Part shown: positions 53,813-63,028 of the stretch, piece after piece | How the letters are laid out: each line of letters begins with the position of its first letter | Position numbering within the stretch: position 1 is the first letter of the stretch | From: Neobacillus rhizosphaerae | Lineage (GTDB): Bacteria; Bacillota; Bacilli; Bacillales; Cytobacillaceae | DNA: 64,000 nucleotides | Assembly: GCF_937468385.1 (NCBI RefSeq) | Contig: NZ_CALBWS010000009.1 | Coordinates: 62,001-126,000, forward strand | Direction of reading: 5' to 3' | Program-made: the position numbers and the translations under genes | The notes under the pieces: generated by a model | Seen by the model: only the letters and a program-made list of their open reading frames with translations | Database searches by the model: none | Told to the model about the DNA's origin: nothing

Positions 53813-54697
53813 ATGAATGTGATTGAAATAAAAAATCTAACCAAAACTTACGGAAAGGCCAGAGGAATCACCGACATTAGCTTTAACGTCGAACAAGGCG
53901 AAATTTTTGGCTTCATCGGTCCAAATGGTGCTGGTAAATCAACTACCATTCGTACACTGCTATCCCTTATCTATCCAACGAGCGGTAGCGCGACGATTTT
54001 TGGAAAAGACTGCATTCAATTTGCTCCGGAAATTAAAAAGGAAATTGGCTATTTGCCGTCTGAAGTCTTTTACTATGACAATATGAAAGTGAAAGACCTA
54101 TTAAAATACTCAGCTAGTTTTTATAAAAAGGATTGCACTAAGCGAATCAAAGAATTGGCGGAGATTATGGACTTGGATCTCAATAAAAAAATCGATGACC
54201 TCTCGTTAGGAAACAAAAAGAAGGTCGGGATTGTGCAAGGACTGCTTCATGAACCAAAGCTGATCATATTAGATGAACCGACGAGTGGGCTCGACCCACT
54301 GATGCAGCAAAAATTCTTTGACATCTTAGAAGAAGAGAACAAAAAAGGTGCGACGATTTTATTTTCATCACACATTCTCAGCGAGGTACAAAGACTGTGT
54401 AATCGCGTCGCCATCATTAAAGAAGGTAAAATCGTTACCGTTGAAAAAATTAGTACATTAAAAGAAAACAACTATAAAAAGTTAAAAATTGAAACGAAAG
54501 CACCGTTAGAAAAGGATTACTTCCAAATCAGCGGAGTCAATAAATTAGAGGTGAATGATAACATAACTAGCTTTTTATTTCGGGGTAATATCAACACAGT
54601 AATGAAAAAAATCGCTGATATAGAAATTGCCAACCTGTGGATTGAAGAGCCAGACCTTGAGGAGATCTTTATGCATTATTATGAAAAGGAGGCCTAA
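53813..54697 (+). CDS. ABC transporter ATPase (drug/peptide export type)
   Basis: A 294-residue ATPase: Walker A FIGPNGAGKSTTI at about residue 35, signature DLSLGNKKKVGIVQGLL, Walker B LIILDEPTSGLDPL, H-loop SSHILSEV. A C-terminal extension of about 75 residues is of the type seen in bacitracin/lantibiotic-export ATPases (BcrA-like). ATG 53813 is 8 nt after GAGGGGGG; a start 18 bp upstream overlaps that site. It pairs with the two permeases that follow. Confidence 0.95.
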   Translation: MNVIEIKNLTKTYGKARGITDISFNVEQGEIFGFIGPNGAGKSTTIRTLLSLIYPTSGSATIFGKDCIQFAPEIKKEIGYLPSEVFYYDNMKVKDLLKYSASFYKKDCTKRIKELAEIMDLDLNKKIDDLSLGNKKKVGIVQGLLHEPKLIILDEPTSGLDPLMQQKFFDILEEENKKGATILFSSHILSEVQRLCNRVAIIKEGKIVTVEKISTLKENNYKKLKIETKAPLEKDYFQISGVNKLEVNDNITSFLFRGNINTVMKKIADIEIANLWIEEPDLEEIFMHYYEKEA

Positions 54698-54703
54698 GAA
54701 GCT

Positions 54704-55501
54704 ATGAATATATTTTTGCATGAATTAAGGGCCTATCGGAAATCGACAATCATATGGTCGATTTCGTTAACCCTGATCGTGGTCTTTTATCTGTCATTGT
54801 ATCCTTCTTTTGCGCATGATGCAGAGGAATTCACAAAAATACTTGAAGGGTATCCAGAGGCGATTAGAAATGCAATAGGAATAAATCTGGGAGGATTCTT
54901 TACGATTCTAGGCTTCTATTGCTTCCCTTTATCGTTTATTACACTTTGTGGTGCCATTCAGGCGATGAACCTTGGGACTTCCATTGTCAGCAAGGAAGTC
55001 CGTGAAAAAACAGCGGATTTTCTGTTAACAAAGCCTGTTACCCGGACGAGAATTTTGACATCCAAACTATTGGCGGTACTCACCGCCATCGTCTTGACGA
55101 ATATCGTTTATTTAGCTGCTGCCAGCATCATGGCTTTTCAAGTAAAGACAGAAGACTTTAGCTTTAAACTATTTATCATGCTTTCTCTCACTTTGTTCTT
55201 TGTTCAGCTAATTTTTCTAGCGTTAGGATTGATCATTTCTGTTATCGTTTCGAAGCTAAAATCGGTGCTGACCGTGTCACTCGGAACCGTGTTTGCATTT
55301 TACTTTTTAGGGATGCTTAGCAGTACGTCTGGTGAGGAAGCAAAACGATATATATCGCCGTTTAAATATTTTGACACCGCCTATATTATGAAGCATGCAA
55401 GCTACGAGTCCTCCTTTTTAATTGCTGGGGCCATCATTATTATTCTTGCAATTGTGGCGAGTTATTTCGTATATACAAAAAAGGATATCCATGCTGTATA
55501 G
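54704..55501 (+). CDS. ABC-2 type exporter permease, first
   Basis: A 265-residue membrane protein with about six hydrophobic segments, starting MNIFLHELRAYRKSTIIWS and containing EVREKTADFLLTKPVTRTRI, a conserved cytosolic loop of ABC-2 permeases. It lies 6 bp after the ATPase gene with GGAGG in the overlap. Together with the next gene, homologous in plan, it would form a heterodimeric channel. Substrate unknown; TetR control suggests a toxic compound. Confidence 0.92.
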   Translation: MNIFLHELRAYRKSTIIWSISLTLIVVFYLSLYPSFAHDAEEFTKILEGYPEAIRNAIGINLGGFFTILGFYCFPLSFITLCGAIQAMNLGTSIVSKEVREKTADFLLTKPVTRTRILTSKLLAVLTAIVLTNIVYLAAASIMAFQVKTEDFSFKLFIMLSLTLFFVQLIFLALGLIISVIVSKLKSVLTVSLGTVFAFYFLGMLSSTSGEEAKRYISPFKYFDTAYIMKHASYESSFLIAGAIIIILAIVASYFVYTKKDIHAV

Positions 55502-55525
55502 CTTGCTAATTGGAGGGATTTGGTC

Positions 55526-56323
55526 ATGAATATATTTTTAAAAGAATTGAAGTCACATCGAAAATCGCTCATCTTTTGGAGCATTGGTGTCTTCCTCATG
55601 GTGGTCTCAGGAATGGCGAAATTTGAAGCCTATTCTTCATCGGGCCAATCAATCAATGAGATGATGGCCGATATTCCAAAATCACTAAGAGCTGTCTTGG
55701 GGTTCAGCGACTTGGATCTATCGAAGGCTAGTGGGTATTATGGTATGCTTTTCTTATATTTGTTATTGATGGCCACCATCCATGCGGCCATGCTTGGAGC
55801 AACGATTATTGCCAAAGAAGAGCGGGACAAAACGTCTGAGTTTTTATTCGTAAAGCCAGTATCAAGAACTACCGTCATTACGGCAAAATTATTAGCTGCA
55901 TCTGTAAATATCGTCATCTTTAATCTTGTAACTCTCGTTTCTTCGATCATCCTCATGGGACATTACAGCCATGGTGAGGATGTCAGTGGTGAGATCGCTA
56001 TTTTAATGGCGGGAATGTTCATTTTGCAGGTCTTGTTTATGGTTATCGGTAGCGCCCTTGCTGCTGTAAAAAAGAAACCAAAGACAGCGGCGTCCCTTGC
56101 AACAGGAATCCTTTTGCTTACCTATATGTTATCGGTTACGATTGATTTGAATGAGAATATGGAACCCTTAAAATACTTAACCCCTTTTAAATATTTTGAG
56201 GCGAAAAATGTCATGGTTGGCAGCGGGTTGGACGTCACTTTCGTTGTCATATCTGTTGTTTGGATTACCGTTCTTTCATATGTAACCTATGTGTTTTATC
56301 AAAAAAGAGATTTAAATGGATAA
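55526..56323 (+). CDS. ABC-2 type exporter permease, second
   Basis: A 265-residue membrane protein resembling its neighbour: MNIFLKELKSHRKSLIFWS start, EERDKTSEFLFVKPVSRTTVI loop and five to six hydrophobic segments. The two seem to be products of an old duplication. ATG 55526 follows GGAGGG by about 9 nt. It ends the tetR-ABC operon. No obvious terminator follows immediately. Confidence 0.92.
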   Translation: MNIFLKELKSHRKSLIFWSIGVFLMVVSGMAKFEAYSSSGQSINEMMADIPKSLRAVLGFSDLDLSKASGYYGMLFLYLLLMATIHAAMLGATIIAKEERDKTSEFLFVKPVSRTTVITAKLLAASVNIVIFNLVTLVSSIILMGHYSHGEDVSGEIAILMAGMFILQVLFMVIGSALAAVKKKPKTAASLATGILLLTYMLSVTIDLNENMEPLKYLTPFKYFEAKNVMVGSGLDVTFVVISVVWITVLSYVTYVFYQKRDLNG

Positions 56324-56508
56324 AAAACTATCATGAGCCTCAACTCCCAACCCTATCCTGAAAATAAATTTAGAGAACAAGGCGTAGTCACCTAATAAAG
56401 GCGGTGAGAGCAGAGTTAGACTTCACATATTTTGTCTTGTGAAATGGGTATTTCACTTTATCTGGTTAAAGTGATTCATTTTTGCGGCGCTCCGCCCCTT
56501 TTCCACAG
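56324..56508 (+). other. Intergenic region after the ABC exporter
   Basis: Contains a short palindrome GTGAAAT-GGGT-ATTTCAC (56439-56456). No gene seen. Confidence 0.4.
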
Positions 56509-56532
56509 AAAAGACCGATTTTGGTCTTTTTT
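56509..56532 (+). terminator. Terminator upstream of ASCH gene
   Basis: AAAAGACC-GATTTT-GGTCTTTT with T-run; probably ends the ABC exporter operon. Confidence 0.85.
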
Positions 56533-56687
56533 TGCGCTGTTGCATGGTAGAAAATTAATGTACGATATGTTTTTCGTCGGTTCCTTATGTGAATGGTAGG
56601 AACTTTCCTCTATTAAGCCAGTTGCTTTTATTAAGTTAAGGATAGTGTTAATATAGGTAGGTGAATTGGAAAAAGGAGGATAAATGG

Positions 56688-57035
56688 ATGACTCAAAATG
56701 AAAATAATGCTTTACCGCCAAAAACCTGTTCCATTGAACGGTTAGTGACGATGGAAGCGGATGTAAAGAAAGTACTGGCTGGAGAAAAAACAGCGACACG
56801 TCGGAATGGCAGATATGCCGACCCAGGTGAAATCATGACCCTTGAAGGGAACCAGTTTGTAGTTGAAAAGGTGTATTCGCAAAGCCTAGGTGAGCTTACC
56901 GATGCTGATGTCCGCCGCGAGGGCTTTGAAACAGTGGAGGATTATAAGCAATCCATTCTTTCCTACCATCCGGGTATGCCGTGGCTACCGCAAATGCGCG
57001 TGTGGGTCCATGAATTTAGCCCTGTCCAGGAGTAA
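56688..57035 (+). CDS. ASCH-domain protein
   Basis: A 115-residue protein with the ASCH (PUA-like) fold: MEADVKKVLAGEKTATRRNG (the G(E/K)KT-T-R core), MTLEGNQFVVEKVYSQSLGEL, and an REGFETVEDYKQSI segment. ASCH proteins are thought to bind RNA or modified nucleosides; E. coli YqfB of this fold hydrolyses N4-acetylcytidine. Function here is unproved. ATG 56688 is 8 nt after AAAGGAGG. Confidence 0.88.
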   Translation: MTQNENNALPPKTCSIERLVTMEADVKKVLAGEKTATRRNGRYADPGEIMTLEGNQFVVEKVYSQSLGELTDADVRREGFETVEDYKQSILSYHPGMPWLPQMRVWVHEFSPVQE

Positions 57036-57048
57036 TAATAGCTACTAG

Positions 57049-57080
57049 TGGTCCATGATTAATTTGTGGACCCTTTTTTG
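57049..57080 (+). terminator. Terminator after ASCH gene
   Basis: GGTCCA and TGGACC arms, 11-nt loop, then CTTTTTTGG. Confidence 0.85.
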
Positions 57081-57202
57081 GTTTTTTTTCAACTCATGGA
57101 TTATTCTAAATCCGCCGCATTCACAGTTCAATTCTTTTGTTAATCGAGGAAAACAAAATTATAATAAGTTTATTACGAGGTTCGAAATGCTGGGGTGGAA
57201 TC

Positions 57203-58933
57203 ATGAAATTTTTAGCAAAATACATTAAGAAATATTGGAAGTCTTTCAGCATTGCGGTCTTATTTCTCACCTTCGAGGCGATCAGTGATTTGCTGCAGCC
57301 AACGATTATGGCGAAAATTATCGATGAAGGTGTTGCCAATAAGGATATCAATTATGTGTTGAAAATGGGCGGCTTGATGTTGCTGATAACGGCATTTGGG
57401 GCGATGAGTGCCTCAACAAGAAGTGTTATGGCAAGCATTGTTTCACAGAATTTCGGCACAGAATTACGATCGGATTTATTCAAAAAAATTCAAACTCTCT
57501 CCTTTAAAAACCTCAATAAGTTTGACCGCGCGTCGTTAATCACCCGGCTGACGAATGACGTCACCCAAGTGCAAGTCTTCGTCAATGGACTGATGAGGAT
57601 TTTCGTTAAGGCTCCCCTGTTAGCGATAGGCGGCTTAATCATGGCGGCGCGCCTCAACCTCCATTTATCCGTGGTACTGGCTGTAGTTGTGCCGATTGTT
57701 ACCTTGTTAATTATTGTTAATTTACGCTTAGGCTTTCCGCTATTTGCTAAGGTGCAAAGGGCATTGGACTGGGTAAACAGTGTAATGCGTGAGTATTTAT
57801 CAGGTGTTCGTGTCGTTAAGGCGTTTAATCGCTTCGATGTTGAGATAGGCAAGTTTACCAAGGCGAATGATCATTTTAAGGACCAATCAATCGCAGCGGG
57901 CCGCCTCATGGCGACTTTCAGCCCGGCAATAATGTTGACCGTAAACCTTGGTATCGTCGTAGTTCTTTGGATAGGCGGCTTAGGGGTCGACACCGGGAAA
58001 ATTCAGGTCGGTCATATCATTGCCTTTACCAATTATATGACGCAAATTTTATTTTCGCTGATGATGATTTCGATGGTTTTTAATATGTTTGTCAGAGCAA
58101 AAGCCTCGGCAGGAAGAATTGACGAGGTATTTTTACAGGAAGATAGCCTTTCTTGGAAAAATGAGACAGTAAGGCCGTCTCACCTGGAAAAAGGCAGAAT
58201 TGATTTTGAGCATGTTTCCTTTTCCTATGAAGGGACAATGGGTGAAGCGGTGTTAAAAAATATTACCCTTACCATCCTGCCTGGCGAAACGGTCGGCATC
58301 ATCGGTTCAACCGGCTCAGGGAAAAGCAGCTTAGTTGGTCTGATTCCCCGTTTTTACGATGTCACGAGCGGAACCATTAAAGTAGATGGCGAAGATATTA
58401 AACATGTTAATCCGAAAAGATTACGGGAGAAAATTGCCTTTGTACCGCAGAAAAATGTGTTGTTTACTGGTACTGTGGCGGAAAATATTCAGTGGGGCAA
58501 AGAGGATGCCCCGCAAGAAGAAGTCGAAGCTGCAGCAACCCATGCTTGCGCCCATGATTTTATTACTGCTTCTCCTGAAGGCTATCAAACAAGAATTGGC
58601 CAGGGGGGCGTTAATTTTTCCGGTGGACAGAAACAGCGGATTGCGATAGCTAGGGCCTTAGTGAAAAGGCCGGAAATCTTAATCTTGGACGATAGTACAA
58701 GTGCGATTGATGTGGCAACGGAGGCCCAAATAAAAGCAGCCTTGAAGAAGTATGCCACGGGCCTCACCTGTCTATTAATCGCCCAGCGGATTACTTCGAT
58801 TATCGATGCCGACAAAATTCTTGTCCTTGACCAAGGGGAAGTGGTCGGATTTGGAACACATCAGGATTTATTAACGGAGTGTACCGTTTACCAGGAAATT
58901 TATCAATCGCAGATCGGCAAGGAGGTGCTGTAA
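57203..58933 (+). CDS. Heterodimeric ABC multidrug-type exporter, subunit 1 (YfiB-like)
   Basis: A 576-residue half-transporter, membrane domain in the first ~320 residues and ATPase after. Walker A GSTGSGKSS, signature FSGGQKQR, and Walker B LILDDSTSAID, in which the catalytic Glu after Asp is replaced by Asp: the degenerate nucleotide site typical of one partner in heterodimers such as YfiBC/BmrCD. ATG 57203 follows GGGGTGG; the open frame upstream begins with TTG and has no ribosome site. The next gene, one base away, gives the partner. Confidence 0.93.
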   Translation: MKFLAKYIKKYWKSFSIAVLFLTFEAISDLLQPTIMAKIIDEGVANKDINYVLKMGGLMLLITAFGAMSASTRSVMASIVSQNFGTELRSDLFKKIQTLSFKNLNKFDRASLITRLTNDVTQVQVFVNGLMRIFVKAPLLAIGGLIMAARLNLHLSVVLAVVVPIVTLLIIVNLRLGFPLFAKVQRALDWVNSVMREYLSGVRVVKAFNRFDVEIGKFTKANDHFKDQSIAAGRLMATFSPAIMLTVNLGIVVVLWIGGLGVDTGKIQVGHIIAFTNYMTQILFSLMMISMVFNMFVRAKASAGRIDEVFLQEDSLSWKNETVRPSHLEKGRIDFEHVSFSYEGTMGEAVLKNITLTILPGETVGIIGSTGSGKSSLVGLIPRFYDVTSGTIKVDGEDIKHVNPKRLREKIAFVPQKNVLFTGTVAENIQWGKEDAPQEEVEAAATHACAHDFITASPEGYQTRIGQGGVNFSGGQKQRIAIARALVKRPEILILDDSTSAIDVATEAQIKAALKKYATGLTCLLIAQRITSIIDADKILVLDQGEVVGFGTHQDLLTECTVYQEIYQSQIGKEVL

Positions 58934-58934
58934 T

Positions 58935-60791
58935 TTGTCAAAGGGAACAGAACAGACAGAAAATAATCCTTCAACTCCCCCTCCATTAAGACCTGGTGGC
59001 GCTCACCGACTTCGCGGCCCGGTTGTGAAACCGAAAAACTTTAAGGGAACATTGAAACGTCTGTGGAACTATTTTGGCAAAGAGAGAAAGATGCTCTCAC
59101 TAATCTTTTTCTTTATTCTACTTGATTCAGCACTTATGCTTCTTGCCCCGTTCTTGATCGGAAAAGCCGTAGATGCGATGAGTCTTCATAACGGAAAAGT
59201 TGATTTCAATTTTCTAGAAGTGATGATTGTCATTCTGATATTCGCTTATGTCGGTGATGCCGTGCTCACTTTTTTTCAGGGCTGGTTAATGGCCGGAGTT
59301 GCCCAGCGCATTGTCAAAAGCCTACGGGATGCCCTTTTTAAAAAGCTCCAAGGGCTGCCGGTTGCCTTTTTTGATTCTCGTACCCACGGAGAATTAATGA
59401 GCAGGTTGACGAACGATGTCGATAATGTCAGTAACACGATTTCCCAGTCGACCACACAGCTGATGTCAGGGTTAATGGTCATTGTCGGTTCGTTAATCAT
59501 GATGGTAATTTTAAGCCCTGTGTTAACAGTGGCAAGCTTAGTTACCGTGCCGCTCGTCTTCTTGCTGACCCGGACAATTGCGAAAAAAACGAGCGTCTTT
59601 TTTAAAAATCAACAAGTTGAGCTAGGTAAATTGAATGGCCATATTGAGGAAACCATTTCTGGAATTGAAGTAGTCAAAGCCTTTAATCATGAGGAAAAGG
59701 TGATTGCGGAGTTTGATATTGTCAATACAAGACTCCGCGCGGTCGGCCTTAAGGCGCAAATTTGGTCTGGTTTCCTCATGCCGATTATGAATGTGATTAA
59801 TAATCTCGGCTTTGCCATTGTGGCCGTCATTGGTGGCATTCTTGCAGTCAAGAGCTTAATCACGGTTGGAGCAATTGCCAGCTTTATCACCTATTCTAGG
59901 CAGTTTGTCAGACCACTTAATGATCTCGCCAATATTTTTAATATCCTCCAATCAGGTGTTGCTGGGGCAGAGCGCGTCTTTGAAATTATCGATGAACAAG
60001 AAGAGCTGGCGGATCCAACCAATGCGGTTGCCTTAGAAAACCCTAAAGGACATGTTGTCTTTGAAAATGTCAGCTTTGGTTACCGTTCAGATGTTCCAAT
60101 TTTAAAGAATGTCAGTTTTGAGGCGATGATTGGCAGCAGCACGGCCTTGGTTGGTCCAACGGGGGCGGGAAAAACAACGATCGTTAATCTCCTGACGCGA
60201 TTCTACGATGTGACCGAGGGGAGAATCCTCTTAGATGGCCGCGATATTCGTGCTTATACGAGAGACAGCTTAAGAAGTTGTTTTGGCTTTGTGCTTCAAG
60301 ATACGTATTTGTTTTCGGGGACAATTAAGGAAAACATCAAGTATGGGAAGCCGGATGCCGACGATGGCGAGGTCGAAAAAGCAGCGAGGATGGCGAATGC
60401 TGATAGCTTTATTAACCGGCTGCCCCATCAATATGACACGGTCCTCTCAGAAAACGGCGGAAACCTCAGCCAAGGCGAGCGTCAGCTGTTAGCGATTGCG
60501 CGGGTGATTTTAGCGAAACCATCGTTACTCATTCTAGATGAAGCGACCAGCAGTATTGATACGAGAACCGAGCTCCATATTCAAGCAGCCTTACTCATGC
60601 TAATGGAGAATCGCACGAGCTTTATCATTGCCCACCGCTTAAATACTATTCGTGATGCTGATACCATTATGGTAATTGATGATGGACAAATCATCGAAAA
60701 AGGAAGCCATGATGAATTAATGGCTGCTAAAGGAAGATACTACAACATGTTTTTTAATCAATTTAAAAATGTCGAAGGTGCACTGGAATAA
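58935..60791 (+). CDS. Heterodimeric ABC multidrug-type exporter, subunit 2 (YfiC-like)
   Basis: A 618-residue half-transporter with a Pro-rich cytosolic N-terminal extension (about 40 residues), then six membrane segments and an ATPase: Walker A GPTGAGKTT, signature LSQGERQLLAIAR (Gln in place of the second Gly), Walker B LILDEATSSID with the catalytic Glu retained. With subunit 1 it forms one active and one degenerate ATP site. It starts with TTG at 58935, 7 nt after AAGGAGGTG, one base after the upstream stop. Substrate unknown. Confidence 0.93.
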   Translation: MSKGTEQTENNPSTPPPLRPGGAHRLRGPVVKPKNFKGTLKRLWNYFGKERKMLSLIFFFILLDSALMLLAPFLIGKAVDAMSLHNGKVDFNFLEVMIVILIFAYVGDAVLTFFQGWLMAGVAQRIVKSLRDALFKKLQGLPVAFFDSRTHGELMSRLTNDVDNVSNTISQSTTQLMSGLMVIVGSLIMMVILSPVLTVASLVTVPLVFLLTRTIAKKTSVFFKNQQVELGKLNGHIEETISGIEVVKAFNHEEKVIAEFDIVNTRLRAVGLKAQIWSGFLMPIMNVINNLGFAIVAVIGGILAVKSLITVGAIASFITYSRQFVRPLNDLANIFNILQSGVAGAERVFEIIDEQEELADPTNAVALENPKGHVVFENVSFGYRSDVPILKNVSFEAMIGSSTALVGPTGAGKTTIVNLLTRFYDVTEGRILLDGRDIRAYTRDSLRSCFGFVLQDTYLFSGTIKENIKYGKPDADDGEVEKAARMANADSFINRLPHQYDTVLSENGGNLSQGERQLLAIARVILAKPSLLILDEATSSIDTRTELHIQAALLMLMENRTSFIIAHRLNTIRDADTIMVIDDGQIIEKGSHDELMAAKGRYYNMFFNQFKNVEGALE

Positions 60792-60798
60792 AACAAGC

Positions 60799-60836
60799 AG
60801 CCCCCGCTGTTACCACACAGCGGGGGCTTTATTTTA
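60799..60836 (+). terminator. Terminator after ABC exporter pair
   Basis: AGCCCCCGCTGT and ACAGCGGGGGCT, a 12-bp perfect GC-rich stem, 6-nt loop, then TTATTTT. Confidence 0.97.
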
Positions 60837-60867
60837 GCCGTTAGGAAAGTATAATTTCCAAACAGGC

Positions 60868-61047
60868 ATAAGTGCAACTACGCCTCTGTCTTCGCCTAAC
60901 GGCTTGCCAGTCGGCGAGTTTACATTTATCTCAGTCAAAGTGCTCCATAAGGAATGCTTCGGCAGCATTGGCATCGCACGAAGGAAAAGCGTTAGCTTTT
61001 TCGAGGAGTCCATACGCCACTAAACGGACTCTTGCACTTTTCTTATT
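60868..61047. repeat. Dispersed repeat element, copy C (inverted, diverged)
   Basis: Read on the minus strand this matches copy B (1686-1797) over about 100 bp: gaaaagtgcaagagtcc, then gtggcgtatgga, ctcctcgaaaaagct, cttcgtgcgatgcc and gctgccgaagcattcctt. It then continues with ctgagataaatg and gcgaagacagag as in copy A. Its edge touches the stop codon of the metallophosphoesterase gene. Confidence 0.85.
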
Positions 61048-62809
61048 TTCTCCAAAGGCCACTTGTAGAAAAGTAATACCACTTGCCGGCGATATAATAC
61101 TTAGTATTGACCATGGCACCATCTGGTTTGAGGTAGTACCATTGACTGCCTTTCGCTAGCCAGCCCGTATACATAGCCCCGTTATTATCAAGATAGTACC
61201 AGTTGTTCTTGTTTCGAAGCCAGCCGATTTTCATGATACCATGCGAGTCAAGGAAGTACCATTTTTTGCCAAGGGAAATCCAGCCCGTCTGCATCGCTCC
61301 ATTTTGGTTAAGATAGTACCATACAGTCCCATCCTTAAACCAGCCGGTCATCATTTCTCCTGATTTTTGAAGATAATACCATTTGCCATTAATGGAAATC
61401 CAGCCTGTCTGTAGCACTCCTGCTTGATCAAAGTAATACCAGCGGTTTTTATCGAACAGCCAGCCCGTTTGTTTTGCTCCTTCATTGGTATAGTAATACC
61501 AAGTATCTCCTTTTTGGTACCAGCCCTTTGGTCCTTGAGTGGTAAGGTTAATTTTTATTGGGTCAGCACTCAGATTGTCCCAGGCGTCAAGCGCGTAAAT
61601 CTCGTAAGTATAGGACGTATGTGGAACTAAATTATTTATGGTTGCTGAAACCACTTCTTCAGGCTTCCAATATTGTGAATAGACCGTTTTGATGGTTTTG
61701 CCTGATTCTTTAATGACATAACGGTCAATAGCGGTATTATCCTGCCCCTGATCCCATGACAAGGTAACCGTTGTCGTGCCGAGATTGCTTATCCTTAAGT
61801 TTGAATTAGCGGTAAAGGTAGGTTTAACTGTGTCCTTAGCTGCTTCCTTGTATGGGATGGGAATGGTTGTAGACTTAATCCATGTGCCATCACTAAATTC
61901 TCTTGACTTCATTTCTACACGATCATCGTAAACATTTACAAGGTATCCTTGGGAAAAACCTGGAATACGACCATTCTCATTCCAGGTGTATTCCACTGAG
62001 CTTGTATTGACCATTGTAAATCCATCCTGATAAATACTTTTCGGATGGTTTAATGGATAGTGAGAATGTCCGGAAAATAGAATGGCTTGTGGGTATTTTT
62101 TTAAGATCGTTAATAATCGTTTACTGTCAAAACCGGCATTCCATTTGTCACTTCCGTAGACTGTGTTGGCAATTGGCTGATGTAAAAAAACAAAAATCGG
62201 TTTATTGCTTGCTGCCTCAACAGCCAACGTACGTTCGAACCATTGATATTGCTCTTCAGAAATATAGGCCCAGTCTTTCGCGTCGGGAAAGATATTTCCA
62301 TAGGTTAATGACAAGGTTTTTGCCGATAATTCTCCTGCTAGGCTAATAAAATGATAACCTTTAATCCATTTATCAAAATAAATAGTAGATAGTGGATCTC
62401 CATTGTAGTCCATAAATCTCTTCTGCATCATTTCATCTGTTACGGTAGATGCTTTATCGACGTTTGATTCAAAATATTCGTGGTTGCCCATGGTAATAAA
62501 TTGCTCGGCTCCAGGGTTTTTATTTTCTCCTAGGATTTGGTTAAAGGCTTTGTAATCTTCTTCGAATCCACGGTCAGTAAAATCACCTACCACCGCAATG
62601 GTGTCATACCCCGGGGCAATATTTTTCAGGTCAGTTAAAGCTTGTTTGAATTTGTTATTGGGATTTCCCTGATTAATATGTATATCACTCATGACCGCCA
62701 TTTGGAGGGTTGGCTGCTCACTAGCTTCAACAAGGCTACTTGTCTCCAACGGGGAGAGGCAGGTAGCTGTTAATATAGCTGCGAATAAGGGAATTAATTT
62801 CTTCTTCAT
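61043..62809 (-). CDS. Secreted metallophosphoesterase with FN3 and cell-wall-binding repeats
   Basis: 588 residues: signal peptide (1-30); calcineurin-like phosphoesterase (about 35-275) with metal motifs AVMSDIHI, VVGDFTDRG, TMGNHEYF, FLHQP and FSGHSHYP; a fibronectin-III-like domain (about 330-425) with LRISNLGTTTVTLSWDQGQD; then about eight 20-residue choline-binding-type repeats (430-585, GKWYYLQKSGEMMTGW pattern). It shares the wall-binding module with the transpeptidase fusion at 36498. Outer-surface phosphoester hydrolysis while held on the wall is likely; substrate unknown. The stop falls at the edge of repeat copy C. ATG 62809 follows GAAAGAGGTTGAAC. Confidence 0.92.
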   Translation of the reverse strand: MKKKLIPLFAAILTATCLSPLETSSLVEASEQPTLQMAVMSDIHINQGNPNNKFKQALTDLKNIAPGYDTIAVVGDFTDRGFEEDYKAFNQILGENKNPGAEQFITMGNHEYFESNVDKASTVTDEMMQKRFMDYNGDPLSTIYFDKWIKGYHFISLAGELSAKTLSLTYGNIFPDAKDWAYISEEQYQWFERTLAVEAASNKPIFVFLHQPIANTVYGSDKWNAGFDSKRLLTILKKYPQAILFSGHSHYPLNHPKSIYQDGFTMVNTSSVEYTWNENGRIPGFSQGYLVNVYDDRVEMKSREFSDGTWIKSTTIPIPYKEAAKDTVKPTFTANSNLRISNLGTTTVTLSWDQGQDNTAIDRYVIKESGKTIKTVYSQYWKPEEVVSATINNLVPHTSYTYEIYALDAWDNLSADPIKINLTTQGPKGWYQKGDTWYYYTNEGAKQTGWLFDKNRWYYFDQAGVLQTGWISINGKWYYLQKSGEMMTGWFKDGTVWYYLNQNGAMQTGWISLGKKWYFLDSHGIMKIGWLRNKNNWYYLDNNGAMYTGWLAKGSQWYYLKPDGAMVNTKYYIAGKWYYFSTSGLWRK

Positions 62810-63028
62810 AGTTCAACCTCTTTCTTATTATTTGGTAGAAATAATCTATTTAACTAGTACTCAAGTAAATGGATAATATTTACTATAACCTTTTTAGAAA
62901 CTATTTTAAATAGTATTGGCGGAATTCATCGCTAAATTATTTTAACATATAAATATATTGTCAACAAAACTACCAAAATATGATAATCTAGAAAGGATAT
63001 TACTGAAAAAACAAAAGGTGGACCAAAC

